Assembly (NCBI RefSeq): GCF_014189455.1
Contig: NZ_CP050296.1
Span: 4,646,001 to 4,710,000 of the forward strand
Reading direction: 5' to 3'
Origin: Mesorhizobium huakuii
GTDB lineage: Bacteria > Pseudomonadota > Alphaproteobacteria > Rhizobiales > Rhizobiaceae
DNA length: 64,000 nucleotides
Under the pieces are notes generated by a model that ran no database searches, was not told where the DNA came from, and saw only the letters and a program-made list of their open reading frames with translations. Made by a program: the position numbers and the translations under genes. Position 1 is the stretch's first letter, and every line of letters begins with the position of its first letter. Shown here one piece after another: positions 29,040-37,183 of the stretch.

Positions 29040-29206
29040 ATGACAGACCTGAAAAAACGGCCGGGCGCCGATGCGAATCCCGTGGGTCATGCGCGCATAG
29101 ATCTTTCCGTCGCGGCCAGGGACCGCGACGGGGTCAGGCATAGATCACCTTGGCCCCGGTCCTATCGAGCTGGCTGCGTATCGGGCCGGACAGGCCATCG
29201 TCGGTG
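29040..29206 (+). pseudogene. Truncated gene start next to the DeoR gene
   Basis: GGGAGGAGAAG immediately precedes an ATG whose frame reads MTDLKKRPGADANPV and then GHARIDLSVAARD. Coding-like sequence stops at about 29133, where the 3' end of the oppositely oriented DeoR gene begins, and the frame then reads nonsense to a stop near 29206. The strong ribosome-binding site and promoter with a LacI-type operator suggest this was the first gene of a divergent LacI-controlled operon, cut off when the 29134-36300 block arrived. The family cannot be recognised from 30 residues. Confidence 0.4.
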
Positions 29207-29895
29207 ATCACAACATCGACGCTCGACAGCGAAAATGCCTTGGAGGTCCCGCTGACGCCCCATTTGCTCGAATCCGCAAGGAGGACAACGCGCCGGGCCA
29301 TGCGCACAAGGTTTCGCTTCGTTCGCGCCATGTCTTCGTTCACGTCGACCACATCCAGTGACGAGTCAATCGCATGCGCTCCAACAAAGACCTGATGCGC
29401 CACCAAGCCGCCGAGAGCCGTGTCGGCATCGGTGATCAGCGTGCTCACCGTGTCTGGATAGACCCGGCCACCGATCATGTGAACGTCGAGCCCGGGCCGA
29501 TGCATCAGATGCTGCACGATATTCATCGCCGTGGCCGCGACCACGACATTGCTGAGCGGTGGTAACAGCATGGCAACCTGCATCAATGTCGAGCCGCCGT
29601 CGAAGATGACCGATTGGTTGTCCTCGAACAGTTCTACCGCTGCCCGGGCGATGCGTTTCTTTGCATCGAGGTTCGTTTGCATCCGCCGGGCGAACGCGGC
29701 CGTGGTCGAATCCGTGGTCCGGGTCACCGCCCCTCCACGGGTCTTGGTCAGCAGTCCCTTGCGGTCCAGTATCTCGAGGTCGGAGCGCACCGTGACTTCC
29801 GACACGCCAAAATCGTCTGACAGGTCCTTGATGCGAACCTGTCCGCTGCGTTGCACTTCACCCAGGATCGATTGGCGTCTCTGCTCTGACAACAT
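29134..29895 (-). CDS. DeoR-family transcriptional regulator
   Basis: Sugar-responsive regulator of 253 residues. The N-terminal helix-turn-helix is MLSEQRRQSILGEVQ followed by VRIKDLSDDFGVSEVTVRSD (residues about 20-40); the C-terminal DeoRC sensor contains GGSTLMQVAMLLPP, GGRVYPDTVSTL and KWGVSGTSKAF. ATG 29895 is chosen because the helix-turn-helix begins there and GGAGGCAAGGA precedes it; the open frame continues far upstream antisense to the aldolase gene. It is divergent from the aldolase-kinase-transporter operon, with TTCGAAAG repeats in the gap. Confidence 0.9.
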   Translation of the reverse strand: MLSEQRRQSILGEVQRSGQVRIKDLSDDFGVSEVTVRSDLEILDRKGLLTKTRGGAVTRTTDSTTAAFARRMQTNLDAKKRIARAAVELFEDNQSVIFDGGSTLMQVAMLLPPLSNVVVAATAMNIVQHLMHRPGLDVHMIGGRVYPDTVSTLITDADTALGGLVAHQVFVGAHAIDSSLDVVDVNEDMARTKRNLVRMARRVVLLADSSKWGVSGTSKAFSLSSVDVVITDDGLSGPIRSQLDRTGAKVIYA

Positions 29896-29963
29896 TGCCC
29901 TGTCCTTGCCTCCATGCGCCAAGCGATCGCCTTGGCCTCGGTTCACTCTACCAAAAATATGCG

Positions 29964-30010
29964 AATTCGAAAGATTTCGAAAGATTGCATTTATCCTTTC
30001 TTTCGAAAAC
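29964..30010. promoter_or_regulatory. Candidate DeoR operator cluster (TTTCGAAAG repeats)
   Basis: The 162-base divergent gap contains TTCGAAAGA at 29966-29974, TTTCGAAAGA at 29975-29984 and CTTTCGAAAAC at 30000-30010. Direct repeats built on TTTCGAAA are typical of DeoR-family operators and lie between both start codons. Confidence 0.6.
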
Positions 30011-30057
30011 ACTGGGTACGGGATTTTGAAGTCAATCGATTGGAGAGTTTTGGACCC

Positions 30058-30858
30058 ATGAGCCTCGGAACCAAGGTGCGCCTGGCGCGCCTCTTCTCGC
30101 ATCCATCGGGGAACCTTTTTGGCGGCGCGGTCGACCACTTCGTCGGCTATGGCGACGTGCGCAAAGGCGGCCTTGCCGACCTGCCGGGTGCGCTTGCACG
30201 CGTCATGGCGGGCAAACCCGACTACGTCAGCATCCAGCCTGGCACCGCGCGCCATCTGTGGCCGCAATATGCGGGCAAGGCTTCCCTGGTGATCCAGGCC
30301 GGCTGCTTCACCCCGGACGATCGCATCAGTGAGCTGATTGCAACGCCCGAGGATGCGGTGCGCGCTGGCGCCGATGCGTTGGCCGTGGCCATTCCGGTGC
30401 GCGGCGCGACCGAGGGCAAATACATACGCTGGCTGACCGATTCGGTGAATGCGGCGGCCCGTTACGGCATGCCGGTGGTGGCGCATATCTACCCTCGCGA
30501 TTTCACCGACGGGGCAAAAATCGTCTTCACCCCCGACGAGATCGCCTATGCGGCGCGCATCGGCTATGAGTCCGGCGTCGACGTGATCAAGATCGGCTAC
30601 ACGGGCGATTTCGAGTCGTTTCGAGAGACCGTTCGGACCTGCCCGGTGCCGGTTGTGATCGCCGGTGGTCCGAAGACCGACACGCTGCTCGGCGCCCTTC
30701 AGCAGACGGCGGACGCGATCCGTGCCGGTGCGCGCGGCGCCGTGGTGGGCCGCAATCTCTGGGGGCATGGCGATCCTCAGAAGGCGGCGCTTGCCTTTCG
30801 CGGCGTCATCCATGACGGCCTGTCGGCGCAAGATGCCCTGGCGAAAGCGGGGGCCTGA
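30058..30858 (+). CDS. Class I aldolase, DhnA/LsrF-like
   Basis: Schiff-base aldolase or thiolase of the DeoC/LacD/DhnA class, 266 residues. The likely catalytic lysine lies in GVDVIKIGYTGDF (around residue 180), with a phosphate-binding region VVIAGGPKTD and AGARGAVVGRNLWG near the C-terminus. Its substrate would be the phosphorylated product of the PfkB kinase next door. I chose ATG 30058, in the GGAGAGTTTTGGACCC context, because the earlier open frame from 29914 is operator DNA. LsrF (AI-2 processing) is the nearest named relative I recognise, but no lsrK or lsrB is present. Confidence 0.82.
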   Translation: MSLGTKVRLARLFSHPSGNLFGGAVDHFVGYGDVRKGGLADLPGALARVMAGKPDYVSIQPGTARHLWPQYAGKASLVIQAGCFTPDDRISELIATPEDAVRAGADALAVAIPVRGATEGKYIRWLTDSVNAAARYGMPVVAHIYPRDFTDGAKIVFTPDEIAYAARIGYESGVDVIKIGYTGDFESFRETVRTCPVPVVIAGGPKTDTLLGALQQTADAIRAGARGAVVGRNLWGHGDPQKAALAFRGVIHDGLSAQDALAKAGA

Positions 30859-30861
30859 ACG

Positions 30862-31811
30862 ATGCCCGCCGTCCCCTCGATCCTCGGCTTCGGCGCTATT
30901 GCGATCGACGACATCGTCTATGTCGATCAGCCGTTGTCGGCGGGCAAGGGGAAGGTTCTGCAGAGTGCCCGGGCTTTCGGGGGAAATGTCGCAACGGCAC
31001 TTGCCGCCGTCGCGCGGCTCGGCGGAAGCGCCGGGTTCGTCGGATGGCTGGGCAGTGCCGCCGACGACGCCGTGTTGTGCGATCTCGTTGCGAGCGGCGT
31101 TGAAACCGCGTTCGCGCCGCGCCACCCTCACGCGCGCCCGGTGCGCTCGCGCATCACCGTCGGTTCGGATGGGGAGCGGTTCATCGCATATGACGACGAA
31201 GCGATGCTGGGCACCACGCCGGATTTCTCGGGCGAGGTCCTCAGCCGCGCGACCGTCCTGATCGTCGACAGTTACGCGATCCGCTCGCTGGATGTCGTGG
31301 CTCGGGCTCGCGATCTCGGCCTAGCGATCCTCGGCGATATCGAATGGAGCGGCGGCCCAGCCACCGAGAGGCTGATCGCGCTATGCGACCACCTCATTCT
31401 TCCCCTGGGCTTTGCACGGGCCGCTACGGGCTGCCGATTGCCCGCCGAGATACTCGATGCATTGTGGTTGCCGTCGCGGTCCGCCGTGGTTCTGACCGAT
31501 GGTGGCAGGGGCGTGTACTATCGCGGACGCGATGCGACAGGGCTCTGGCACCTGCCTCCGCACCGGGTTGTCGTCGTCGACTCGACCGGTGCCGGTGACT
31601 GCTTTCATGGCGCCTATGCCCATGCATTGACGCGCGGTTCCGACACCGCCGGCCGGGTGGCATTCGCTGCGCGGCGGCGGCCTTTTCGATAACGGGGCGT
31701 GGCGGGCGCGAGGCGCTTCCGACGAATGACCAGGTCACGGAACTGCTGGCATCGGCAAACGCGCCGTCGGCAGTCGAACTCAGATATGCGCAACTCGATA
31801 CCGGAACATAG
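30862..31811 (+). pseudogene. PfkB-family carbohydrate kinase with a C-terminal frameshift
   Basis: ATP-dependent sugar kinase. The frame from ATG 30862 has the N-terminal ILGFGAIAIDDIVYVDQP, GGNVATALAAVARLGG and the PfkB signature DSTGAGDCFHGAY with the catalytic aspartate near residue 248. It then fails at a GCG-rich run (about 31668-31680): the literal protein ends AFAARRRPFR at 31692. Inserting one G restores AFAAAAAFSITGRGGREALP and a stop at 31811, giving about 316 residues. The active site is upstream of the break, but the lost C-terminal helices normally complete the ATP site. It follows the aldolase by 3 bases. Confidence 0.82.
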
Positions 31812-31900
31812 CCTGAAACTATCCGAGGAAACATTTTCACGGGCGAAAGGGCCAAGAAGGATAATAAAAATCAGTGGCTTAGACTTGTGGAGGGAGGAAT

Positions 31901-33046
31901 ATGGCAGAAGTCGTTCTTGAGAATATCTGCAAGACCTACGGGAACAATTTTCGCGCAATCGACCAATTGAACCTGTCGGTCGAGGACGGCGAGTTCTTGA
32001 TTCTCGTCGGGCCGTCCGGATGCGGCAAATCCACCGCGTTGCGAATGATCGCGGGACTGGAGGACATCACCAGCGGCAGCCTTCGGATCGGCGGTACCGA
32101 CGTCGTCGACATGCCGCCCAAGGATCGCGACATCGCGATGGTGTTCCAGAGCTATGCGCTCTACCCGCATATGACTGTGTTCGAAAACATCGCCTTTTCG
32201 ATGCGGCTGGCAGGCAAGCCGAAGGCCGAACGCAAGAAGCGCGTGGACGAGATCGCCAAAACCCTTCAGCTGACGTCTTTGCTGGACAGCAAACCCGCCA
32301 ACCTTTCCGGCGGACAGCGTCAACGCGTTGCCATGGGCCGCGCCATGGTGCGCGAGCCGGCCGCCTTTCTCATGGACGAACCGCTTTCCAATCTGGACGC
32401 GAAACTGCGTGTCCAGATGCGCGCCGAAATCACCAGCCTGCAAAAGCAGCTCGGCGTGACGACTATTTACGTGACCCACGATCAGACCGAAGCGATGACG
32501 ATGGGGGACAGGGTCGCGGTGCTGAAAGGCGGCGTGCTGCAGCAGGTCGACACACCGAAGAGGCTCTATGAATCACCGGTGAACGCCTTCGTCGCCGGCT
32601 TTATCGGTTCTCCCTCGATGAACCTTTTCGAGGCCACCCTGACGGGCGACGAACTGACGGCCGGCGCCTTTGCCATCCGGCTGCAGGATGCGGCCTTCGT
32701 GCGCAGGCCAGGCTTGAGGTCGTATGCAGGGCGCAAAATCGTGTTCGGGATCCGGCCGGAGCATCTCTATGACAGCAGCCTCGAATCCGGCCGCAAGTAT
32801 CAGACGATACCCGCAAAGGTGACGTCGATCGAAGAGCTCGGATCCGAACATATCGTCCATCTGAACATCGACGCGGTCCGGGTGGACTCCGGCGATCCCG
32901 ACGCGGTGCAGGACTTCGGCCTGACGTCGAACGCGGTGGCGAAATTCGAACCGGACAGCGCAGTCCGCTCCGGCTCGGAAATCCGGTTGGCCCTGGATGA
33001 TAGCAAGCTCCATTTCTTCGATCCCGAGACGCATCTGGCGATCTGA
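31901..33046 (+). CDS. CUT1-type sugar ABC transporter ATP-binding protein (UgpC/MalK-like)
   Basis: ATPase of a carbohydrate importer. Walker A is GPSGCGKST near residue 37, the signature LSGGQRQRVAMGRA, Walker B AAFLMDEPLSNLD and the switch histidine in YVTHDQTEAMTM; residues 235-381 form the MalK-type regulatory OB domain (FGIRPEHLYDS). Length 381 is normal. It sits upstream of the binding protein and two permeases, an order that makes it the first transporter gene after the aldolase and kinase. GGAGGGAGGA stands before the ATG. Confidence 0.93.
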   Translation: MAEVVLENICKTYGNNFRAIDQLNLSVEDGEFLILVGPSGCGKSTALRMIAGLEDITSGSLRIGGTDVVDMPPKDRDIAMVFQSYALYPHMTVFENIAFSMRLAGKPKAERKKRVDEIAKTLQLTSLLDSKPANLSGGQRQRVAMGRAMVREPAAFLMDEPLSNLDAKLRVQMRAEITSLQKQLGVTTIYVTHDQTEAMTMGDRVAVLKGGVLQQVDTPKRLYESPVNAFVAGFIGSPSMNLFEATLTGDELTAGAFAIRLQDAAFVRRPGLRSYAGRKIVFGIRPEHLYDSSLESGRKYQTIPAKVTSIEELGSEHIVHLNIDAVRVDSGDPDAVQDFGLTSNAVAKFEPDSAVRSGSEIRLALDDSKLHFFDPETHLAI

Positions 33047-33169
33047 AGATCTGTGGCAGAGCCCGCAGGCGAGAGCGAGGCGCCTGCGAAGTACTCGTAA
33101 GAAGACTTCTGAATGAAGCAGATGATCGGCTGCATTGTGCGGTCGATCCTAGAGAAGGAGGAGAAAAAA

Positions 33170-34417
33170 ATGACGTTTCGGATAAAGCCCGCGATGCTGA
33201 AAATAGCCGCGGCCGCATGGTTGCTTGGCGCAACCGCCGCCATGGCGGACACGACGCTGGAATTCACCCAATGGTGGGAGCCTGAATTGCCCGCAGGCTC
33301 CTTGCGGAAAATCATGGACGATTTCGAGGCCGCGAATCCCGGCATCAAGGTGACGCTGGTCAGCGGCCCCTATGCGACCACGCGAGACCAGATCTCGGTT
33401 GGTGCTGCAACCGGAACGCTCAGCGACGTCGTCGGGCTCGACGGCGCCTGGGTGAACAATCTGAACGCGCAGGGTGCGCTCGCCGACATGAACCCGATGA
33501 TGGATGCGAGCAAGTTCGACAAAGCCCAAGTCGCCGACATCATCAAGGTGGACGGCAAGGCGGTGATGTTTCCCGTGGCTTCCTTCGTCTATCCGGTCTT
33601 CGTCAATTTGGACCTCGCCGCCCAGGCGGGCGTGACCAAGCTGCCGTCGACCCGCGCGGAGTTTCTCGAAGCCGCCAAGAAGATGACCCATGCCGACAAG
33701 AACCAGTATGGCTGGGTGCTGCCGCTGTCGCTGCAGACGCCGTCCGGCGTCCAGAACGACATGATGTCGTGGGTCTGGGCATCGGGTCAGTCGATGATGG
33801 CGGACGGCAAGCCCGCTCTCGAGGGCAAGCCCGTGGTGGACATGCTCACCTTCGTCAAATCACTCAACGACGCCGGCACCATCTCGCCCGGCATCGCCAC
33901 CAAGACCGAGCAGGAAAAGGTCGAGGAATTCGTCAACGACCGCGTCGGGATGATGATCGACTCGCTCGCGCATGTGAACCTCATCCGCAAGCGCAATCCC
34001 AAGCTGAACTTCGACCTCATCCCGGTTCCGGTCGTGGAGGGCTATACGGGCAAGCGCGGCCTTCCCTATGCCTCCTGGGGCATCGGCATCTCTGCTGCCT
34101 CGAAACATCAGGAAGAGGCCTGGAAACTCGTCCAATATCTGATGGGTGAAAAGGTGAATGCCAAGCTGGTGTCGCTTGCCAACGCCTTCCCCGGCAACGT
34201 CAACGCCAAGCCCGATTTCGTGACCTCGGACAAGGCTTTCGGCAAGGCTTTTGAAATCTTCAAGACCGGTTATCTCGCCAATGAGTTCACCGGCCTGCCG
34301 GTGGCTGAAGACCTGATGACCCAGTTCGACGTGCAAGCCCAGAAGATGCTCGCCGGCGAGCAGTCTCCGGAACAAGCTGCTGCCGCCGCTCAGAAGGGCT
34401 GGATGGCGAAATTCTGA
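33170..34417 (+). CDS. CUT1-type ABC transporter sugar-binding protein (SBP family 1)
   Basis: Periplasmic receptor of 415 residues. The signal peptide MTFRIKPAMLKIAAAAWLLG ends in AMA-D; the mature protein begins TTLEFTQWWEPELPAG and has the MalE-type fold (DFEAANPGIKVTLV, GLPYASWGIGISAASKH). ATG 33170 follows AAGGAGGAGAAAA; the frame upstream to 33113 is excluded. It is followed by a stable hairpin before the permease genes, which often raises the amount of binding protein relative to the membrane subunits. The sugar is unknown; the aldolase and kinase suggest one phosphorylated then split. Confidence 0.92.
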   Translation: MTFRIKPAMLKIAAAAWLLGATAAMADTTLEFTQWWEPELPAGSLRKIMDDFEAANPGIKVTLVSGPYATTRDQISVGAATGTLSDVVGLDGAWVNNLNAQGALADMNPMMDASKFDKAQVADIIKVDGKAVMFPVASFVYPVFVNLDLAAQAGVTKLPSTRAEFLEAAKKMTHADKNQYGWVLPLSLQTPSGVQNDMMSWVWASGQSMMADGKPALEGKPVVDMLTFVKSLNDAGTISPGIATKTEQEKVEEFVNDRVGMMIDSLAHVNLIRKRNPKLNFDLIPVPVVEGYTGKRGLPYASWGIGISAASKHQEEAWKLVQYLMGEKVNAKLVSLANAFPGNVNAKPDFVTSDKAFGKAFEIFKTGYLANEFTGLPVAEDLMTQFDVQAQKMLAGEQSPEQAAAAAQKGWMAKF

Positions 34418-34445
34418 TCGGCCTGTTCCCGTTTGCTATCTTCGA

Positions 34446-34477
34446 CCGGGTGGTCTGACTTCGGGCAGGCCACCCGG
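34446..34477 (+). promoter_or_regulatory. Intercistronic stem-loop after the sugar-binding protein gene
   Basis: CCGGGTGG at 34446-34453 pairs with CCACCCGG at 34470-34477 around a loop, in the 138-base gap between the binding-protein and permease genes. No T-run follows, so it is more likely an mRNA-stabilising or partial attenuator structure than a full terminator. Confidence 0.6.
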
Positions 34478-34555
34478 CAACAACGGATCGGCAATTTGAG
34501 ATGGACCTGTTTTTGAAGCTTACCTTCTCTTGAAGGCGTATCCCAAGGTTGGCAC

Positions 34556-35452
34556 ATGACCCGGCAAAAGCGCTCCCACCACAAGCTGAAACGAGCGGTC
34601 GCACCCTACCTCTATCTGTCGCCCTCGCTGCTCATAATCGGGCTTCTGATGCTGCTGCCGATGGTGACGGTGATTGCCTATTCGTTCCAGAACAGCGCGG
34701 TGCTGCGTCGTGACCCATCCTTTGCCGGACTGAAACACTACCAGGCGATCTTCGACGACCCAGTGTTCTGGGCTTCGCTGTGGCACACGCTCTACTTCAC
34801 CTGCATGAGTGTCATTTTCCACATGACCATCGGCATGGCCTTCGCGCTCATGCTGAACAGCGACCGCATCAATCCGACGCTGCGCAATATCCTGCGCGTG
34901 CTCTACATACTGCCCTGGCTGTTCACCGCGGTGATCATCGCCGTGATCTGGCGCCTCCTGCTCGAGCCGAACGGCGTCGTGAACAGCATTCTCCTGCAAT
35001 TGGGCATCATCGGTTCCAAGGTCGAGTGGTTTTCCTCGCCCGAGACCGCGCTGCACGCCGTCACCTTCGCCAATATCTGGGCGGGCTATCCGCTCTTCAT
35101 GGTCAGCCTGCTCGCAGGCTTGCAGGGCATCCCCAAGGATTTCTACGAGGCCGCCGATATCGACGGGGCGAAGGCTTACCAGAAGCTGATCTTCATCACC
35201 ATCCCGCAGCTGATGCCGATCATCATCAGCATCTCGCTGCTCGACTTCATCTGGACCATGCAGGTCTTTCCGTTGATCTGGATAACGACGGGCGGTGGCC
35301 CGATCTACTCGACCGAGGTCCTCAGCACCTACACGTACAAGCTGGCGTTTTCGAGCTACAACCTGTCGCAGGCCTCGGCGAGCGCTGTGGTCATCCTGCT
35401 GATCTCTCTCGGCCTGACGCTGTTCTACATCCGCTATCAGAAGGCGCGGTAG
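34556..35452 (+). CDS. CUT1-type sugar ABC transporter permease (MalF/UgpA-like)
   Basis: First membrane subunit of the sugar importer, 298 residues and about six helices. A basic start MTRQKRSHHKLKRAVAP leads into the first helix LIIGLLMLLPMVTVIAYSF. The EAA loop that contacts the ATPase is EAADIDGAKAYQKLIFITIP near residue 198. It lies 138 bases after the binding-protein gene, past the hairpin, and the second permease gene begins 5 bases after its stop. Confidence 0.92.
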   Translation: MTRQKRSHHKLKRAVAPYLYLSPSLLIIGLLMLLPMVTVIAYSFQNSAVLRRDPSFAGLKHYQAIFDDPVFWASLWHTLYFTCMSVIFHMTIGMAFALMLNSDRINPTLRNILRVLYILPWLFTAVIIAVIWRLLLEPNGVVNSILLQLGIIGSKVEWFSSPETALHAVTFANIWAGYPLFMVSLLAGLQGIPKDFYEAADIDGAKAYQKLIFITIPQLMPIIISISLLDFIWTMQVFPLIWITTGGGPIYSTEVLSTYTYKLAFSSYNLSQASASAVVILLISLGLTLFYIRYQKAR

Positions 35453-35457
35453 TCACC

Positions 35458-36300
35458 ATGAGGAAAAGGCACACGCCGAAAGACAGGCTGATCACCTTTG
35501 CGCTGCATGTCGCGCTTGCCGCGGGGTTGTTCTTCGCGGCCTTCCCGATCTACTGGATGCTGAGCAGCTCGTTCAAATCGAATACCGAAATCTTTGCCCT
35601 GCCGCCAACCATCCTGCCCAAGGCCTTCACGCTGGAAGCGTATGCAGCCATCCTTGGCGACCCGGTAAAGCTGCGCTTCTTCTTCAACAGCTACTTCGTG
35701 GCCGGAGCGGTGACCGTGCTGACGGTGCTGATCGCCTTGCTGGCGGCCTATGGGTTCAGCCGCTTCAACTTCCGCGGCAAGGGCAGCCTGAACACACTCA
35801 TCATCAGCACGCAGACGATTCCGCCGATCACGCTTTTGATCCCCTTCTTCGGGCTTGTCGTCTCATACGGTATCTTCGATACCTACGTCGCACTGATCCT
35901 GACTTACCTGGTGTTTACACTGCCCTACGCGATCCTGCTGATGACTGGATATCTGAACACCTTGCCCCGCGATCTCGACGAAGCGGTGGCTGTCGATGGC
36001 GGCAGCAGCTGGACCGCACTCTGGCGGGTGATCGTCCCGATTTCACTGCCTGGTATCGTGGCGACGTCGGTCTACACCTTCCTGTTGTGCTGGAACGAAT
36101 TTCTCTTTGCGTTGACGCTGACGAAGTCAACGTCCATGCGCACCGTCCCGATCGGCATCCAGCTGTTGATGGGGCAGCACGCCTTCGAATGGAACCAGAT
36201 GATGGCGATGAGCGTGCTCGGCTCGCTACCGCTCTTGCTCATCTATCTCGTTGCCCAGAGGTACTTCCTCGCCGGCATGACCGCGGGCTCGGTCAAGTAG
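35458..36300 (+). CDS. CUT1-type sugar ABC transporter permease (MalG/UgpE-like)
   Basis: Second membrane subunit, 280 residues. MRKRHTPKDRLITFALHVAL starts the protein; the MalG-type pattern continues with LLAAYGFSRFNFRGKG and the EAA loop DEAVAVDGGSSWTALWRVIVP, and the C-terminus is YFLAGMTAGSVK. ATG 35458 is 5 bases after the previous stop; the open frame reaching back to 34780 overlaps the first permease in another frame and is rejected. This is the last gene of the DeoR-linked block. Confidence 0.92.
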   Translation: MRKRHTPKDRLITFALHVALAAGLFFAAFPIYWMLSSSFKSNTEIFALPPTILPKAFTLEAYAAILGDPVKLRFFFNSYFVAGAVTVLTVLIALLAAYGFSRFNFRGKGSLNTLIISTQTIPPITLLIPFFGLVVSYGIFDTYVALILTYLVFTLPYAILLMTGYLNTLPRDLDEAVAVDGGSSWTALWRVIVPISLPGIVATSVYTFLLCWNEFLFALTLTKSTSMRTVPIGIQLLMGQHAFEWNQMMAMSVLGSLPLLLIYLVAQRYFLAGMTAGSVK

Positions 36301-36350
36301 GATCCCCCCACGGGGGCATCAAGGAATAAGCGGTATCAAGGATTGAAAGG

Positions 36351-37172
36351 ATGAACGTGAAAGACCTCAAAGTCGGCTGCCAGACCTTTACCTGGGAAAT
36401 GCTCGGCGACCGTTTTGCCGGCGGCCCCGACGATCTGTTGAAGGCCATCGCCGATGGCGGCTATTCCGGCATCGAGATCACCGACACCATGATCGGCCGC
36501 TACGCCGACCGGCCGTCGGAGTTCGCTGCCGCGCTGAAATCGTCCGGCCTGACGCTGGTCTCCTTCGCCTTCGGTTCGAACAGCGGGTTTACGCTCAAGG
36601 ATCAGATCGACGCCGAGCTCGAGGCGGCGCAGCGCTGGATTGATTTCGCCGCCGCATTTCCCGGTGCGCTGGTCTCGATGGGTTCGGCTACCGTGGTGTC
36701 CGACGGGCCGCGCGACGACAAGTTCGCCATCGCCGCCGAGGTTTACAACAAGGCCGGCGAGCTCGGCCGCAGGGCCGGTGTCCAGGTGGCGGTGCATCCG
36801 AGCTCGCACCACAACACGCTGCTGTTCGACCGCGCCGACTATGACAGGATCTTTGCCTTGCTCGACCGCGATCTGGTCGGCTGGGTGCCGGACACCGGCC
36901 ACATCCTTCGCGGCCACAAGGACATGGCCGACACGCTGCGTACCTACCGCGACCGCATCCGCTACATCCATTTGAAGGACGTCGACGCCAGCGGCACCTG
37001 GGCGATGCTGGGCAAGGGCGTCTGTGACACGCCGAAGGTTATCGAGATCGCCGGTGCGGCGCCGCGTTTCAATGGCTGGCTGGTGCTCGAAGAGGAATCC
37101 GAAACGGCCGCCGCCGATCCCGCCGGCGCGGTCAAGACCAACCGCCAGACAATGCGCAGCTACGGCGCCTGA
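36351..37172 (+). CDS. Sugar phosphate isomerase/epimerase (xylose-isomerase-like TIM barrel)
   Basis: Metal-dependent isomerase or dehydratase of the AP_endonuc_2/IolE-like family, 273 residues. Likely metal ligands lie in GYSGIEITD, VAVHPSSHHNTLL, GWVPDTGHIL and RIRYIHLKDVD. A GGATTGAAAGG-type ribosome-binding region precedes ATG 36351, 50 bases after the permease stop. It starts a tightly packed operon of six genes to 41646, in which two dehydrogenase/isomerase pairs suggest breakdown of an inositol-like or keto-sugar compound. Confidence 0.85.
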   Translation: MNVKDLKVGCQTFTWEMLGDRFAGGPDDLLKAIADGGYSGIEITDTMIGRYADRPSEFAAALKSSGLTLVSFAFGSNSGFTLKDQIDAELEAAQRWIDFAAAFPGALVSMGSATVVSDGPRDDKFAIAAEVYNKAGELGRRAGVQVAVHPSSHHNTLLFDRADYDRIFALLDRDLVGWVPDTGHILRGHKDMADTLRTYRDRIRYIHLKDVDASGTWAMLGKGVCDTPKVIEIAGAAPRFNGWLVLEEESETAAADPAGAVKTNRQTMRSYGA

Positions 37173-37183
37173 AGAACGAGACG

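Noticed and set aside
29896..31131. Long N-terminal extension of the DeoR frame
   Set aside because: It is antisense to the aldolase and kinase genes; the helix-turn-helix begins at 29895 behind a good ribosome-binding site.
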